From Thereva unica (taxonomy: Eukaryota; Arthropoda; Insecta; Diptera; Therevidae), in NCBI GenBank assembly GCA_949987705.1, contig OX465285.1:92265975-92329974 (forward strand): a DNA stretch of 64,000 nt, read 5' to 3'. Position numbers and translations under genes: made by a program. The notes beneath the pieces were generated by a model, which saw only the letters and a program-made list of their open reading frames with translations, searched no databases and was not told the DNA's origin. Shown here in pieces: positions 1 to 13,034 of the stretch. Position 1 is the stretch's first letter. Every line of letters begins with the position of its first letter.

Positions 1-1224
1 ACTCCAATCTTTTACTCCTGGAAATTTCCTCGATAAAAACGTTTCGGGTCCTTTCACTGTAAACTAACCTGGTTGGTTTGGTATTGATAAGTAATTTCGG
101 CATAAGAAATTGCATTTGGTCAGTTTTCACCAATCAAGCATTTGCCTTTTTAGAATTTGTTAAGCACGAAAATGAAAATTTATTTCAAAAGAAAAATCGA
201 ATTGAAAATTATCAAATAAAACGTTTTTCTAGTGGCACAAAAATATCCCGATGCCATTGGGAAAACATTCATTTTTCACGCATCAAGAAATTCCCGTCTT
301 TTTTTTCTTCTTATTAAATTCCTGATCAAAATTTTAATAAATGTCACCAAAAAATCAAGAAATTTTATTTCCTTTTTCCCTCCCTGAATATTTTTCATAT
401 AAAAAAAAATGAACAAATTCCAACGGGAGAAATATGAATGTAAAAAAAAAATAAAAATTCGCAGGACGAGGATAGGATGAAAAAAAAAAATTTTTTTTTT
501 GCTTTGTTTATTTCCTACGCTTACAGGGAGGAGTGAGGACGTAAATTTCTGGGTTTTATCTTCTTTGCCATTACTTATCTTGCCTCAGTTTCCGATATCC
601 AATCCTGAATCCCGAATCTCTTTAGATCCCGACTACCCAAGGGGATACTCTTGTATCACAACACATAAAGCAGAGGATTTTAAATTGTCCAAATTTGTCG
701 GCTTATGTTCAAGGATTGCACAGAAAACAGATTTTCTGTTGAATCTTTTCTCTTTCCTTTTTTTTTTCGTTGTTGTTGTTTTCCTTTTTTTTTCATTTTT
801 TTTTTCATTTTTTTTTGAAATTTTCAGGTCTATTTAAGAAGGACGACTACGAAAGAGAGACATGACCGGACTCTTTGGACAGAAAGGACATCTTGAAATG
901 AAGGTTTAAGGATGTTTGTGAAGGACGAGAGATAAGGAATCAATTTATAGGCGTAATTTACTATGAACTTTTGATTGGGGGATCCTTTAGAGTAAATAAT
1001 TCCCTCATTCTGAAGAAGGGTAGGTACTGGACCAAGGGGAAGATTGTCTGCGTGTGAGGCCTTCTCGCAAAATTGAGAATTTTTTTTGTTGTTTTCTTTT
1101 CAAGGCAATTTTTCTAGTGAGTAATGCTATTAGTTCTTTTCCATTCGCTGGATTCAATCACCCACCAATAGTCTAGATTCTACTACACTTTTTGTCCCCC
1201 CCTTGACAATCTTAATCGATCTGT
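1..1224. other. Low-complexity non-coding DNA
   Basis: AT-rich sequence with repeated A and T runs (for example 403-510 and 758-822). The short frames here are not conserved-looking proteins. I see no gene, RNA or clear mobile element. Confidence 0.6.
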
Positions 1225-1446
1225 CACAGGAGCTTGCCAGTTGTTAATGTTCTATGCCAGAAGGTCACACTCGACATCATCGATCCACCTCGTCCTAGGA
1301 TTACCTTGTCTGCAGGTTCTTTCAGGATTTCGACTCAGGATTACTTTTGGGTATCCTTGAGTTTTTACTTTTTTGGAGTTTATGCGAATGCTAGCCACCC
1401 CCACACTTATGTTGGATGTTCGATCTGAAGGCCAAGGGATATACAT
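1225..1446 (-). pseudogene. 3' remnant of a non-LTR retrotransposon
   Basis: On the minus strand the frame contains GNPRTRWIDDVECDL, followed after a stop by NNWQAPVTDR. This matches the end of many RTE/R1-like LINE ORF2 proteins (GRPRTRW.DDV..DL...W...A.DR). Only the extreme C-terminal end is left, and nothing upstream can be recognised. It is a dead fragment. Confidence 0.55.
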
Positions 1447-1790
1447 TTTTCTAAGTTTTGAGTACAGGTATATTTAAAAATACTTCTGTAACTTTTTTTA
1501 TATTTATTTACTTTAACTTAAGATTTTTAAAGAATATTGAAAAAAGTTTTTGAGAATTAAATTGGACATAACCGTTGGACATCGATTATACATATTACAA
1601 AATTGGAAATAGTTGATTCTATGGCTGAAATTAAAGCAAGGGATTTTTTCTGGTCTGAGAGCTCCGTCTTTCATCTAGAAATTCGGAGTTCGGAGTTTTG
1701 TAATTGATTTTTTAGATATAATTTGAAATGTGTTTATAAGATCAGAGTGCAGGATGTTTCATTGTGAAGTTGACTTGACAGCTTTTGAAA

Positions 1791-1925
1791 TGTCCCAAAT
1801 GTCCCAAATTTTTTTTAGGTGAGTCGTTTTCTTTGATGTTTTGGTATTTTATAGTGCTCTTGGCCGTAGTACGTAGGACTCCGCAATTTTTTTATGTCCC
1901 AAATGTCCCAAATTTTTTTTTCACT
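1791..1925. repeat. Short unit bounded by GTCCCAAA motifs (copy A)
   Basis: TGTCCCAAATGTCCCAAA stands at 1791-1808 and again at 1895-1912, in the same orientation. The DNA between them shares TTTCTTTGATGT and TATTTTATAG-like words with the unit at 3984-4330. It is the shortest member of a family also seen near 4 and 8 kb. Confidence 0.6.
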
Positions 1926-2076
1926 ACTCCTAACATTTTTATTGTAATTATTTTTTGGTGACACGTTATCCAATTGATATTTAACTGTGTATGGCCATTT
2001 ATTTTAAGGTATGAAGGTGCAACCCAAATGGTGAACACTGCGGTCAAGTTAGGCCTATTGTGTAGGTACTCCACCA

Positions 2077-3470
2077 GTGGAAAAGACTATCAGCCTTCCG
2101 GTCGAATTCAAGAAGGGATTTAATTGGCAAAGACCGGACTTGAGCAGGGCTCATAAATTCTCGGAAAAACGTTCTTCTTCTAAGCCAGATCAAAGCAGGT
2201 CATTCACAAAGAATATGTGTGGATGTCTCGTCGCCCTCCATGCAGAGTCGCCAGTCGGCTTGAGACAGTCCTAGGTTGAGGAGGCGATATCGCAGTCCTA
2301 CACGGCTAGTCAAATAATCCACCAGCAGTCTTAGGTTCACTCAGTTTAAAGTAATGGTACCCCTAAAGACAAAGATCTTTAGCTTAGCTAAGACAGGAGT
2401 GATTCCCAATAGGCTAATCCACTCCTCTATCAGGGACTTGGGAGTGCACCAATAGATGTCACAGAAGGGTTCTGGGCCCTGGACCAAAGTCTCATACCCC
2501 TCCCTAGCGAAGCTGCAGCCTCATTTCCCTCGATACCGCAGTGTCCGGGCGCCCCACAGAGCGAGACCTCATATGTTCTGGTTAGGTTCTGGAGTACGTC
2601 AAAACACCCTGCAACTATTTGGCAGGAAACTTCCACGTCAAAAGTCCAGCTTGGATACCAGAAGTGATTTTAATGTTAGCGCCCTTCAAATCTTTCTCAA
2701 GATTGAGCCTAGCGCAGGTCTCAGTGACATGTATTGTATTTCAGTCTGGAAAACATGGGGCCACTTACCCATTTCAATAAAAACCTTGGACACCAGCCCC
2801 TGTTTCATGTTCCATATTTCACCCGTCGGCAAACCAGTGAAGACGTTTTGGATCCCCAGGACAACTAAGCTCCTCCCACTCAGAACGTTCCGCGATAATC
2901 GCCTGAATTTCCTTTGGAACGGCAGTTAACCAACCATATGGTCGGATACGTGGCAAATGGAAATATATGGAATATTGTTAAGGTTATCCATGTGTCCTTT
3001 AACTGTATAGGGCCTGTTGGATGAGATCTGAAACCCCAAGGCACTTATGGCAGCGGATTTGCATGTAAAATAATGCAAAGGGTTCAATCTTATGATTGCC
3101 TCCATCGCAGCTGTGGGACAGGTACGCATAGCTCCGATAATGGAGTGGCAAGCAAGCCGTTGCAGTTTGCTGCACTTAGGGATCGAGGTAACCTAACCAA
3201 ACTATAGCGGCATAAGTAACCACAGGTTTGATGATCGTATTGTACATCAAGTACATCATTTGCAGTGTGAGAACCCATGTCTTACCCTAAAGCCTTTTGC
3301 AGGCCTATATGACACGACTTTCCTCCAGATGGTTGGAATGTTTCCCTAGTTGAAGCTGGTTCTAAAGAAACAGACGTGGTTGTCAAGAATCAGATCGAGA
3401 CACTTCTGAAAGAGTGCCGGAAAAGAGTTGAAAAGAGACTACTGCCCATTTAACCTTGTCACGGTCGAAG
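2077..3470 (-). pseudogene. Decayed non-LTR retrotransposon, RT end to RNase H and C-terminus
   Basis: Reading the minus strand, the order is the post-RT linker (MRTCPTAAMEAIIRLNPLH, 3129-3060), an RNase H segment (GAPGHCGIEGNEAAASL, within 2636-2430), then a C-terminal zinc-knuckle region around 2275-2140 (RLCMEGDETSTHILCE, a stop, PAL). This order fits RNase H-bearing LINEs of the I/R1/Jockey group. Several frameshifts and stops break it, and no 5' part is visible. The same family recurs at 9041, 18130 and 50170. Confidence 0.7.
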
Positions 3471-3983
3471 ATGTTCCCAGAAACACTCCGTGAATAACGG
3501 TCTGGGATGGTTCTTTGACTGTACCAAACATCCAAATGATTAGCGGTCTAAGAGTGAAATTACACGGCCATTCACTTGGGACTCACGTCAAACCTGGCTG
3601 TGTAAAATTTGAGTATTACACGGTGCATTTAAATTTCTGCCTTTTTTCCGTGTAACAATTCTATTGTTTATGTGTTTGTGCACAAAACAACAAAAATTCT
3701 TATAATTACCGCAGTCCCAGCGAAGAAAGTTATGCTTGTGTTAGTGTAATTTGCTGTGAGACCGAAATTTTTCTTGGATTCACAAGTGAGACCAACACAT
3801 GCACTTCCCTGCGCCCCCTTGTCTAAAAAACCGGTTTATTGGAAGTGATTGGAAAGTGAGTCTGGGAAAGTGATAGGTCGTGTAATTTGGCTCTAAAGGA
3901 TTGACTCTGGAAAGGGTTCGCTGAGCAGGCATCTCTAGGTTTCTTCATGGCTGCATGGACATAGGATTTGAATAATTTTTTAA

Positions 3984-4330
3984 CGTCCCAAATTTCCCAA
4001 AAAATTTTATACACTAGACACAAATTTTTTCTTTGGTATTATTTTTCAGTGAGAAGTTTTCTTTGATGTATAGATATTTTAGAGCAAATAGAAATGGTTC
4101 TACTATGTTCTTGAACTTATAGAGATGTCCTAAAAAGATCATTAGTAAAATCATTTTTTTTTGTCATAATCTACATAGAAAAGGGAAGAATGATGAAATA
4201 AAAGAGAAAAATGATATATAAAGTCCTAAATCGTACTGAAAAGTGACTTGCAAACCCTTAAAAACGATTTTCTGGTTGTCCCAAATGTCCCAAATTTTCT
4301 TTGAAAGTCCTTTTTACAATCCCAAATTAT
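3984..4330. repeat. Unit bounded by GTCCCAAA motifs (copy B)
   Basis: It starts at CGTCCCAAATTTCCCAAA (3984) and ends at TGTCCCAAATGTCCCAAA (4278-4295) plus a T-rich tail. Internal words align in order with the 8408-8714 unit: CTTATAGAG.TGTCCT at 4118, GAAGAATGATG at 4186, and GATTTTCTG before the final motif. Confidence 0.6.
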
Positions 4331-4440
4331 TTTTATTGTGTCATTATGCGGGATAACAATTTTTTTAATAGAAAAAACTCCAATTACGACTAATCCTTTC
4401 TTCTTAGTGACTAGATACATATAGTCTTCCATAATAGTAG

Positions 4441-7400
4441 TAACCCACCCTAGACCGACCTAGAACAACAATATCCCAATTTTTAATAAATCCCAGCAAA
4501 ATTCTACTAAGCGATTACATAAATCGAAAATATCCTTATTTGCTCGTCATAATGAATGCTATATAATAGCGGCGTGGTAGCATTTATGAAAAATGTTTCC
4601 GTTTTGCATCATTGGAATGTAATATTTCCATTACGAAATGTAATGAATTTTTTTGTGCTCCTACTTCTTCTATATGGGTATGAGCTGCCAAACATTTTAC
4701 GAATTTATACGTTTATACTCTATATGTACGTTGTTGGTATACCAAAGCAAAAAAAAAAAAGAAATTCATTTTTTTTTTCATTTCGGGATCGAATCTTTGA
4801 ATGATGGTAGGGTCGAGACATAATAACCGCACAAAATTCTTTAGTATTCTGCGGTTAGGGGAGCAAACGTTCTCTTATGAATTAATGCGATTCTAGAGAC
4901 GTGCTTGGCGTATCTTTAGATATATATTTATACATATATAGTATACGATAATGCTCTTCCTTTCGTCATAGTCGTTCACCATCCATTTCCAGTTCACGAA
5001 CTGAACGTGATTTCACTTAACATTTTCCCTGAAATCTACCTCAAACCTCGAGTTGTTGGGAGAGAAAGAGAATATTTTTTTTTTGGTTGGGGGTTTTCTT
5101 ATTTTATTTTCTTTCATTTTTATTTTTTTTTGCTGTTGTTGTTGGCTGGTTGTGCTATGGATTGATTGGATAGAGCATGAAAGAAGTATATACGTGTGTC
5201 GCCCACATATACTTGAAATGGTGAATGGAAAAATCAGAGGCTATATGGATGGACCCATGCTGTGAAAGAAAAGTGGCCTCAAAAAACATTTTTTTCGTTT
5301 TATTTTGGACATAACCATTTCATAACTGAACACTATCCAAAAATAAAACATTTAAGGATCCCCAGAACCAGTGCCGATTCGAATATAGGGTTTTATTTTT
5401 TGTGTTTCGTTGAAAAAATAGAAGAAGAAATATCGAGAGGAGTGTGGAGGTTAAAGAATTATAACATGGGGCTCCCCGAAATAAAAAGTGGGGGTCATTC
5501 TATAGGCTACTAGGATCCTGTCAGCTCATCCCTGTACATCCGGTATACCCTTGTGATAGTCCTGTTTTATTGTATGGGCATGTGAGTGTGCTGAATGTTT
5601 TGGGTGTATGTTCTCATCGCCATCATAACAAACAGGGCTATTGTCTTTTGTGAGGAGAGATACGAGGACGACTGGCTGTGCAGCAGCATATAGAGCCCTC
5701 CCGCCTGGATATGCCTATTCCTTTTGGCCCCAAGGATGTGATATGAATCGATAAATAGTTGCCATAGATTGGGTCGTTTTTTCCGGTATTTGACTACTAC
5801 GGGATTAAGAATGCTGGGAATCATTCATTCTTTCAGTCCTCTCTCTCCAGTTTGTGTCCTGTACACATATATATCTTTTGGCCCCTATAAAAGGACTCCT
5901 TTTATCCTTTTGAACCAAGCTTGGATGAGTGGGGGGCCTGACATTTGGCCTTCTCTGCTAGAGAATAGAGATGATGAAGAAGAAGATGTAGTAAAAGAAA
6001 GAAAGTAGCAACAACAACAACAACAAAAAAGAAAAACGAAAAAGAAAAAAAAAAACTAGAACTGAAAGATAAACCCACAGCTAACAGATAGTGAGTTTTT
6101 ATACAATCGCCTGTCATTTCCTGATGATAACCGTTCCATGACTGAATGTGACAATCTCTGTATGGGACGTTATATGTGACTTGGATGTGGAAACGAGCCT
6201 TTATGCCATACTTAACAGATGGCTGGATGAATCAGAGAGAGGGTGGAATCTGAAAATGAATGAAGGATGGATAGAGAGTGTATACTACTACTATATATAT
6301 GTATATAAAACACGACAGGAGTGTAAAGTAGTTCTTCCTGGGAAAATATTCAGGGTGGAATTTGTGTCGAGACAGTGCTCGAGTTAATTGTTCCACTTTT
6401 GCCTATTTCTCGAGTTTCCTGTACGCCTTTAGTAGCACCTTCTGCAAATAATTGATGGGAAGTATCTGGCTTTTTAGGGATACGTTTTGTCTTACTCTAT
6501 ACACAATTTACCTACATACATATATATGTATATACATAAAGGAATCTTAGGCGTGGTATCCTTTTAAGCTTTAGGATAAAACCCCATTGTAGGAAGCACG
6601 TTTTGTCACTTTTCATTATGATGATGTTCCTTCAAGCGGTAACTTTGAATAAGTTATATACACTCAAACATGCTTATATACATATAATTATATACAAGTA
6701 TATATATACATACTAACATGTAATAAAGAATGTGTATATACCAAGTTCTGTTTCCTCTGTCTTTCACATCCATTGTCTTTCGCTGTGAATTTTTCATTTC
6801 ATGTAAATGAAGTAATCAAATTTAGATTGTAGTAATAATGTGTATCCTTGCTCCCGGGGACGGTAATAAACCAGCTTTACTATACTTTTATGTACAAGGA
6901 TATGATCATCATATATAGTATAGGACATGTATACCTACTAAAAGTAGCGGATCTCCGCTTAACTCACTCTCCTAATTTTATTTTATAAAATACGAGCTCT
7001 AATATTCAAGCATTTAGTGCGTGTATATCTTCTTCATTCTACCCTTAAAATCCTTGACTGAAACTGGTACTATTTGTAAGTATTAACGTTGTTTACGTAG
7101 GATTTATATCCACTTACAAGAGGACGACTGCCAGGATCAAAAGCTAAACAGATATGAGATATATACATATGTAGCTATATACATTAATAATACATACATA
7201 TATCCAAATATTCACCCTTAAAAACCTTCTATTTTATTTATTTTTTTCGCTGTATAAGGATATGTATATTTGTACATAAAAGAAATTACTTTCCAGTGAA
7301 AATGTGTTTTCATATAGGTTTATCCAGATTTATTATTAGAAGGATAACCTTATCCTTCCGTAGAACGACTCTAAAAACAAAGCTTATGGGGGAGGGGATT

Positions 7401-8090
7401 GCAGATCTTACACTTGAGTAGCAACAACACACTCAACACAACACAAAGGTAGAAGAAGAGGTAAGATGTATTGAGGTGAGGGGTGTACGGCCCTAAGGAT
7501 ACCATTGAAACCGAACTTATACATAATTAATGAATAAATATTTGAAAAACCTCTAAGTGAAATCGGAGACACAATATGGGGAGTAAGTAGCTTTGTTTTT
7601 GTTTACTTTTGTCTACTTGTTCATTTTATGGTTTAAAAAAACATACACACATACAAACACTCACAATCATTTATTTTACCTAGTAGATTTTGGAAGAGAA
7701 ATTTTTGATACGAAATATATTTTGGTTAATGTGGGGGTTGAGAAAGGTTATATGCTAATATTGAATATAAACATTACAACATTTTCGATCCTATTCCAAT
7801 AATGCGCAGTTTTTTTTACTGTTTTGAATGTATTTTATCCTTAAGAGTATATTTTTTTCAGTTTTGTGTATTTTATAAGAAGGTCGCGTGGGAGAGAGTA
7901 TACAAAGTGAATTTCTAATAAAATATAAAGAGTATTCATAATAATATGACGTATGTTCATATGGTGTATACTAGAATGATTTTGGGACAGAGATTTTAAC
8001 GTAAAGCTCTGCCAGAATTGCGAAAAACGTAACATAAATAGATCAGAAATAAATAAAATTAACTAAGAAATCATTAGAATAGGAGTTGAA
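4441..8090. other. Non-coding AT-rich DNA with simple repeats
   Basis: No credible gene. There are several TATATA/TACATA stretches (for example 4918-4945, 6515-6540, 6670-6712, 7155-7203), T-rich runs near 5080-5145, and a (CAA)n run at 6008-6026 followed by purine-rich sequence. Confidence 0.6.
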
Positions 8091-8095
8091 GTAAT

Positions 8096-8850
8096 TGTCC
8101 CAAAATGTCCTAAAAAGTAATTAATATATCTTCCTCGTTTATCCTGACATTTCTTAGGGCAAAAATTTTGCCTGTTCGACTACAATTCTTAATCTCGCCT
8201 ATTTTCTTGCCATATATTTAATTTTCATAAGACATGCACAAGCTCTTCTTTCCCCTTCTCAAGTTTCCGCTTGGGTTACTTTTAAACATCCCTTTTAAAG
8301 AGTCTCATACGTAAACATGAAATATAGTAGTATAGATACAGTAAAATATGTAAATGTATTGAAAAGAAATGTTTGGTTATGATTTGAAAATCTCTCAAAT
8401 ATTTTTAGTGTCCCAAATGTCCCAATTAGTTAAAATTCACTAATTGTCTAAAAAAAATGCTTTATTTTTTGGTGCAAAATATCTTTTGTCATGTTTATAT
8501 TTTGTAAAGTTAAGGCAATTCAGAATATGCTAATCACTTACTGGGCTTATAGAGTGTCCTTAAAATATAATGTATGCTAAACCTAATTTTATGACAAATA
8601 GTTGAAAAGAGAAGAATAATGTCAAAAAATGTGGTAATGTATCAGAATGATACGATAAATTAATTTTGGAGTCCTAGAAATGAGTTTTCTGAGTGTCCCA
8701 AATTGTCCCGAAATTTTTGAATAATCCTTCTCTAAGGCAGATATATCTCTTATGATTGCATTACATAGAATACAAGATTATTTAATAAAAAGATCAGGTA
8801 GTCGAAAAGAGAAGAATGATTTATAAGGATGTCCCAAATGTCCCAAATGT
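8096..8850. repeat. Array of units bounded by GTCCCAAA motifs (copies C-E)
   Basis: Motifs stand at 8096-8115, 8408-8425, 8692-8714 and 8830-8850, all in the same orientation. They divide the stretch into units of about 310, 285 and 140 bp. The second unit aligns with the unit at 3984-4330. The layout is a head-to-tail array rather than an inverted-repeat transposon. Confidence 0.65.
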
Positions 8851-9040
8851 GTTTAGTGGGGCATATTATAGGCGCAGTATCACTTATAATGGCATTATGT
8901 GGAAGCAGAGCTACTTCAATATAGAAAAATCACTTAAAAAGGGCATATTGCTACTTTTCAGGGACTAAATATGATCTTCAATGATAGCGGGAAATGGAGA
9001 TAGTAGCTAGTAGTAGTATAACATCGCAGACAAATCAAGT

Positions 9041-9660
9041 TTAGTAGGTAGATAGATGAAGGGCTGATTCCAGTGCGACCGGAGATCTAATTACCCCTTG
9101 CTGCGCCGTTTTGTTGCCGCAACTCGTTTGGTCGGATATATGACGGAATTTAGGAAGCTCTGATCTCCAGTCTTCCAAAACGTAACTGGCTAGAGTGCGC
9201 TGTCTGGTTTTAACTAAAGCCGGCGGGCACTTATACAGGAAACGAACAAGTGTATCTTTCTCGTTCGTGTCCCGCATCTACGATAACAGACGTTGTAGGA
9301 CATATCTTAATGGCCCCTGCTTCCCTTAATGTTGCCGTTCTTTGGACCCTTCACAACTTTATGACGTTACAGGCCCTGATTAGCCCTGGCCATCATACTA
9401 GCGATCCATACGTGAGGATTGGGCGTACCACAGCTGTGTACATACACAGGGCCATATTTGGCTTGAGACCCCATCTTTTGCCAAAATACTTTTTACAGGC
9501 GTAGAAGGCTAAACAAACTCTCTTTATACTTTCGTCAGTGTTCGTCTTCCTGTAAAGTTTAGGATCCAGTATTACACCTAGAAATTTCACTCTGGAGGAT
9601 AAGGTGAGAGTATGGTCCTCTAACCTAGGGAGATGGAAGGCGGATCAAGTTTGACTTGAA
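9041..9660 (-). pseudogene. Internally deleted non-LTR retrotransposon (RT and C-terminal end)
   Basis: On the minus strand 9650-9393 encodes the end of the reverse transcriptase (VKFLGVILDPKL, then FYACKKYFGKRWGLKP, then YTAVVRPILTYGSLV). It is nearly collinear with the fragment at 50200. Below 9290 comes the C-terminal zinc-knuckle end (MRDTNEKDTLVRFLYKCPPALVKTRQRTL). The two parts are only about 100 bp apart and RNase H is missing, so an internal deletion has occurred. Not functional. Confidence 0.75.
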
Positions 9661-9959
9661 TGAGTATTTTTTAGAGAATTAAGTGGGATTTGTTTTGGTA
9701 ATTTATATTCTTGGTTACATGGTTTGAGGTCCATGAAATCTTGAAATGTTGGGTATCGCACATCAAACGATGTTCGAGATCCATGGACCACATTCATCCA
9801 TTCACATCTACCAAGATGAATTCAAAAATAGATGGATTCGATGGATAAGTTAGTTCGGGAATCAGGCGATTAACATTACATATTAACAGTTAAACTACAT
9901 GTCTTCCCGGCTAAAGTATAAATCTAAGTTTACCAATAAAATCAAGAAATTTGTACCTG

Positions 9960-10044
9960 AAACGACCCAGAAGAGAACCCAGGAGTGAAGCAATTGTCCT
10001 TTTATTTTGCTCCGAGGGGGCGAGGCCCAACGGGTTCAGCTAGT
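9960..10044 (+). mobile_element. Possible Helitron-like 3' terminus
   Basis: A GC-rich island (GCGAGGCCCAACGGGTTCAG) ends in CTAG at 10040-10043, followed by T. A short stem (GCCC-AAC-GGGT) just before CTAG suits a Helitron 3' end. No 5' terminus or Rep/helicase gene is visible, so this rests on end structure only. Confidence 0.3.
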
Positions 10045-12490
10045 ATATATGATTGCACTACGAATAAGTTCCTACTTAAATCTTAAAAAAATTAATTAGT
10101 CCTCAAAGAGAAAAAATTTGTCATATATAGCATCAAATTAATTGCAGCTCATGGGGAAGGCAGCTCAGTGTAGTAAATTAGTGTATCAGCAACATTAAAC
10201 TGAATAGTTTCTGACACTCAATTCCCGAAATTGAGATCCTTATAGAAAGATATTATTATAGTTGTCTTTCGTCCTTCAATGGATTCAATCGATTAAAGTA
10301 TCCAATGAACATCACAACGTGCTCATTACCCTTTCTCTGATTCTTAGGATTATTGTAGTTTTTTGTTTTATTTTGAGAAATATTCCATTCTCGTTCAATC
10401 AGCAACAGTCGCACAAAATAACAAAAACTATATAAAAGGATGCCAAAGGAAAAATTCCGATTCTGTGACAAGAATGAAGATTTCGCAGATGAATGATTCT
10501 CGCCCAGCTGTGCGACGTGTGGCGAATTAATGCTCGCCAAAAATTGCACAGAAGATTTAGAGCCAAACCAAGGGTAATTAAAATAATTACCCCGTTCACT
10601 GGGAGAACGGAAAGATCAAAACGCCGCCCTAGTCATTAATTCCCTATTTTTAGACTCATCCGTGCCTCTTGGTGCCTCTTTTCGCCGCTTTCTCGCATAC
10701 ATCCGAATTTTTTTCGCTACTGTTTGCTTTGCGGCTGTGATTATGATGATGAAAGCATGCGAATGTGTCACCAATCTGGTAGAAAGTAGTAAATCCATCT
10801 TGATTCCAGGACAGGATAATGTGTGCCCTCTCTTCTGGAACGATTCCCTCCGCCCTCGTCACCTCGCGCACACTAAAGGGAAGATTGCACAGGCGATGAA
10901 GCAGCAGCCATCCAGGATCCGAAATCTCGACACAAGAGGCGGAGGCCTCTTCTAGGAACGCGCCGCTTCGGCATCTCTAATTAAAGCATGACACCATATG
11001 TGAAAATATGGCGATGCGGACTAATTTGATGTAATGGACCCCAGCTTTCTGTGCGAGCCAGAGAATTTGCCAGGATTCAAAATTTCCTCCAGTGCCTCCG
11101 CTTTTAGTTCCATCTGTCACCGAGATGGATGGGCTTAGATCCCCGCATGGATGACGAGCCGGGCCAGCTCCCCAGCATCTCCTGCTCCTTGCCTATGTCA
11201 GCTCCCTTATTAATGTTGCGATCTGCATGCTGCTTAATCTGTACCCAGTTCGCATCCCGTGCTCACGCGGAAGGCCACTTTGAGATGAGATACGGCGATA
11301 CTTGGCAGCGGGTGAAATCCACGGATTTACATTTTAATTAGTTTCACTTGATGAAGTTTAAATATGAAAGAACGAAAAATCTGAACCTTCGGATTATTCT
11401 TCCTTTCCATAATCCCGGGGAGTGGAGCTTAGGGCCCGGGTGGGGCATAGTGCCGGAGTGGGGCGACCAGGGCGGATGAAATGGAATTGAATAGAAGGGA
11501 TGATTTTATATTTCACTCCGCACCAAACGCATCCAAACTTGTTTTTGTATATCAGAACGAGAACTTTTGCAAAACGAACACAAAACAAAAATTCTAAAGC
11601 CACCAAAATAGCCCCGGCTGATGATGCCCTGTCGGCTTTTAATTTGAAGAGTTTCTAAACAACCAAAATCTTCACCACCCAAACGCGCACAGGGAGTGGA
11701 GAGCTGAGCATCATCAGAGGATGAAAACATGTTTTTCCTGCTGTCGGATATTTTGATTACTGGGATTACTTGAGGGAAATTAAGAAAATCTGTGACCACC
11801 ATGGCAAATCAGATAAATCCATGCCAAAAGCAATAGAATTTTGGCCACTTTATGTGTTGGCTGCTGCGTTGCTGGGGGATTTGAGTAATTTATATAAAAT
11901 TAATAATTATTTTAATTTTGATTGTTTGGGAAATTTTAATTTATACAAATCTAAGAAAATCCGATTTTAATTAAATGAAAATTGAAAGATTTCGATGCGG
12001 TGTTTTTGGGATTTTAGTTAAATTTTAATTATTTCAACAAAACTCGGCTTTTTTCTCAAATATACTAAAAGCAACGAAATTTGGATTAAAAGAGTCGAAT
12101 CGTTCATTTTTCGATGGAGCTAAAATAATTCAATTTGCGCTTATTTATGTGGAAAAATAGAGGTTATTGCCAGAGGAATTGCCAATCCTAATATTAGTAA
12201 TGAAGCCTCCACATATCTCCGAACGAATATCCGAATTCTTATCCTTCCATACAAAGTGGAAAATCATTGAAGCGTGTAATTTCAAGGTTCACAATGAAAA
12301 TTGGATGAATTAATCGATTGGCACCAGAGCTTCTGACCAAGCTCTTTTCAGAAACTAAAAATCTGCACCAACTGGTTAATCATCCTACCCAAGCTTTTAA
12401 CGATGCAGACCAATGGGGCTACCTCCCTGATATTTTTATAACCTCTCACCCAACCCGGTACTCATTCGAAATATATTGACCTCTAGGCAA
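10045..12490. other. Mainly unique non-coding DNA, GC-richer block at 10610-11330
   Basis: The 10610-11330 block is noticeably less AT-rich than its surroundings and lacks simple repeats. It holds several short open frames on both strands, the longest 97 codons, none with a recognisable domain. It could be an unrecognised exon, enhancer or old repeat. 11900-12480 is AT-rich with no feature seen. Confidence 0.4.
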
Positions 12491-12752
12491 CTCGGATTAC
12501 TATGGCCTGCGCCAAAACTATTGGGAATTTTAAGCGCAGGCATGGAGCTGATAATACCATACACATTAACATTTCATGTATGGATAATATATAAGCGCAC
12601 GTGCGATTTGGGTTTTTAAACGAACAAAGTGGCGTTGCAGTCTTTTCTTTTCTAATCTACTTTTTCACTGCCCCACTAGACACCTCTCAGTGCCCATGGA
12701 AAAGACGATTTTGAGAATCCCAATAGTTTAGGCGCAGGCCATTCCTAGTCAC
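12491..12752. mobile_element. Inverted-repeat element (MITE-like)
   Basis: The left arm at about 12501-12530 (ATGGCCTGCGCCAAAACTAT and on) is matched on the opposite strand by the right arm at about 12716-12752 (ATGGCCTGCGCCTAAACTAT). The arms are about 35 bp around a 190-bp centre without coding potential. A clear target duplication is not visible. Confidence 0.6.
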
Positions 12753-13034
12753 CTCTAATTTGTCATACTAATAGTCTACCCTTTCCAAACTAGCTCCTAG
12801 GAAAAGTATTCGGCATTAGTGTGAAGTATTCTAGCAGGAGACTCTACGTTTCTTCCAAGCTGCCGATTGAGTTTTCTGTTTCCAGAATCGTTAAGTGAAA
12901 TTTTGTCGCTCTCGGCATTGCCAAAATTATATAGACGGTATGGTCATATTTCTACTTCTCTCATCTTCGTTCTTTCTTATTTTCACTACTTACAGTTATT
13001 CCCTTCGGTCTCTTCAATCAACGCTAATCATTAC

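Noticed and set aside
2456..2929. 157-codon plus-strand frame
   Set aside because: It is antisense to a decayed LINE RNase H region on the minus strand, which explains the open frame.
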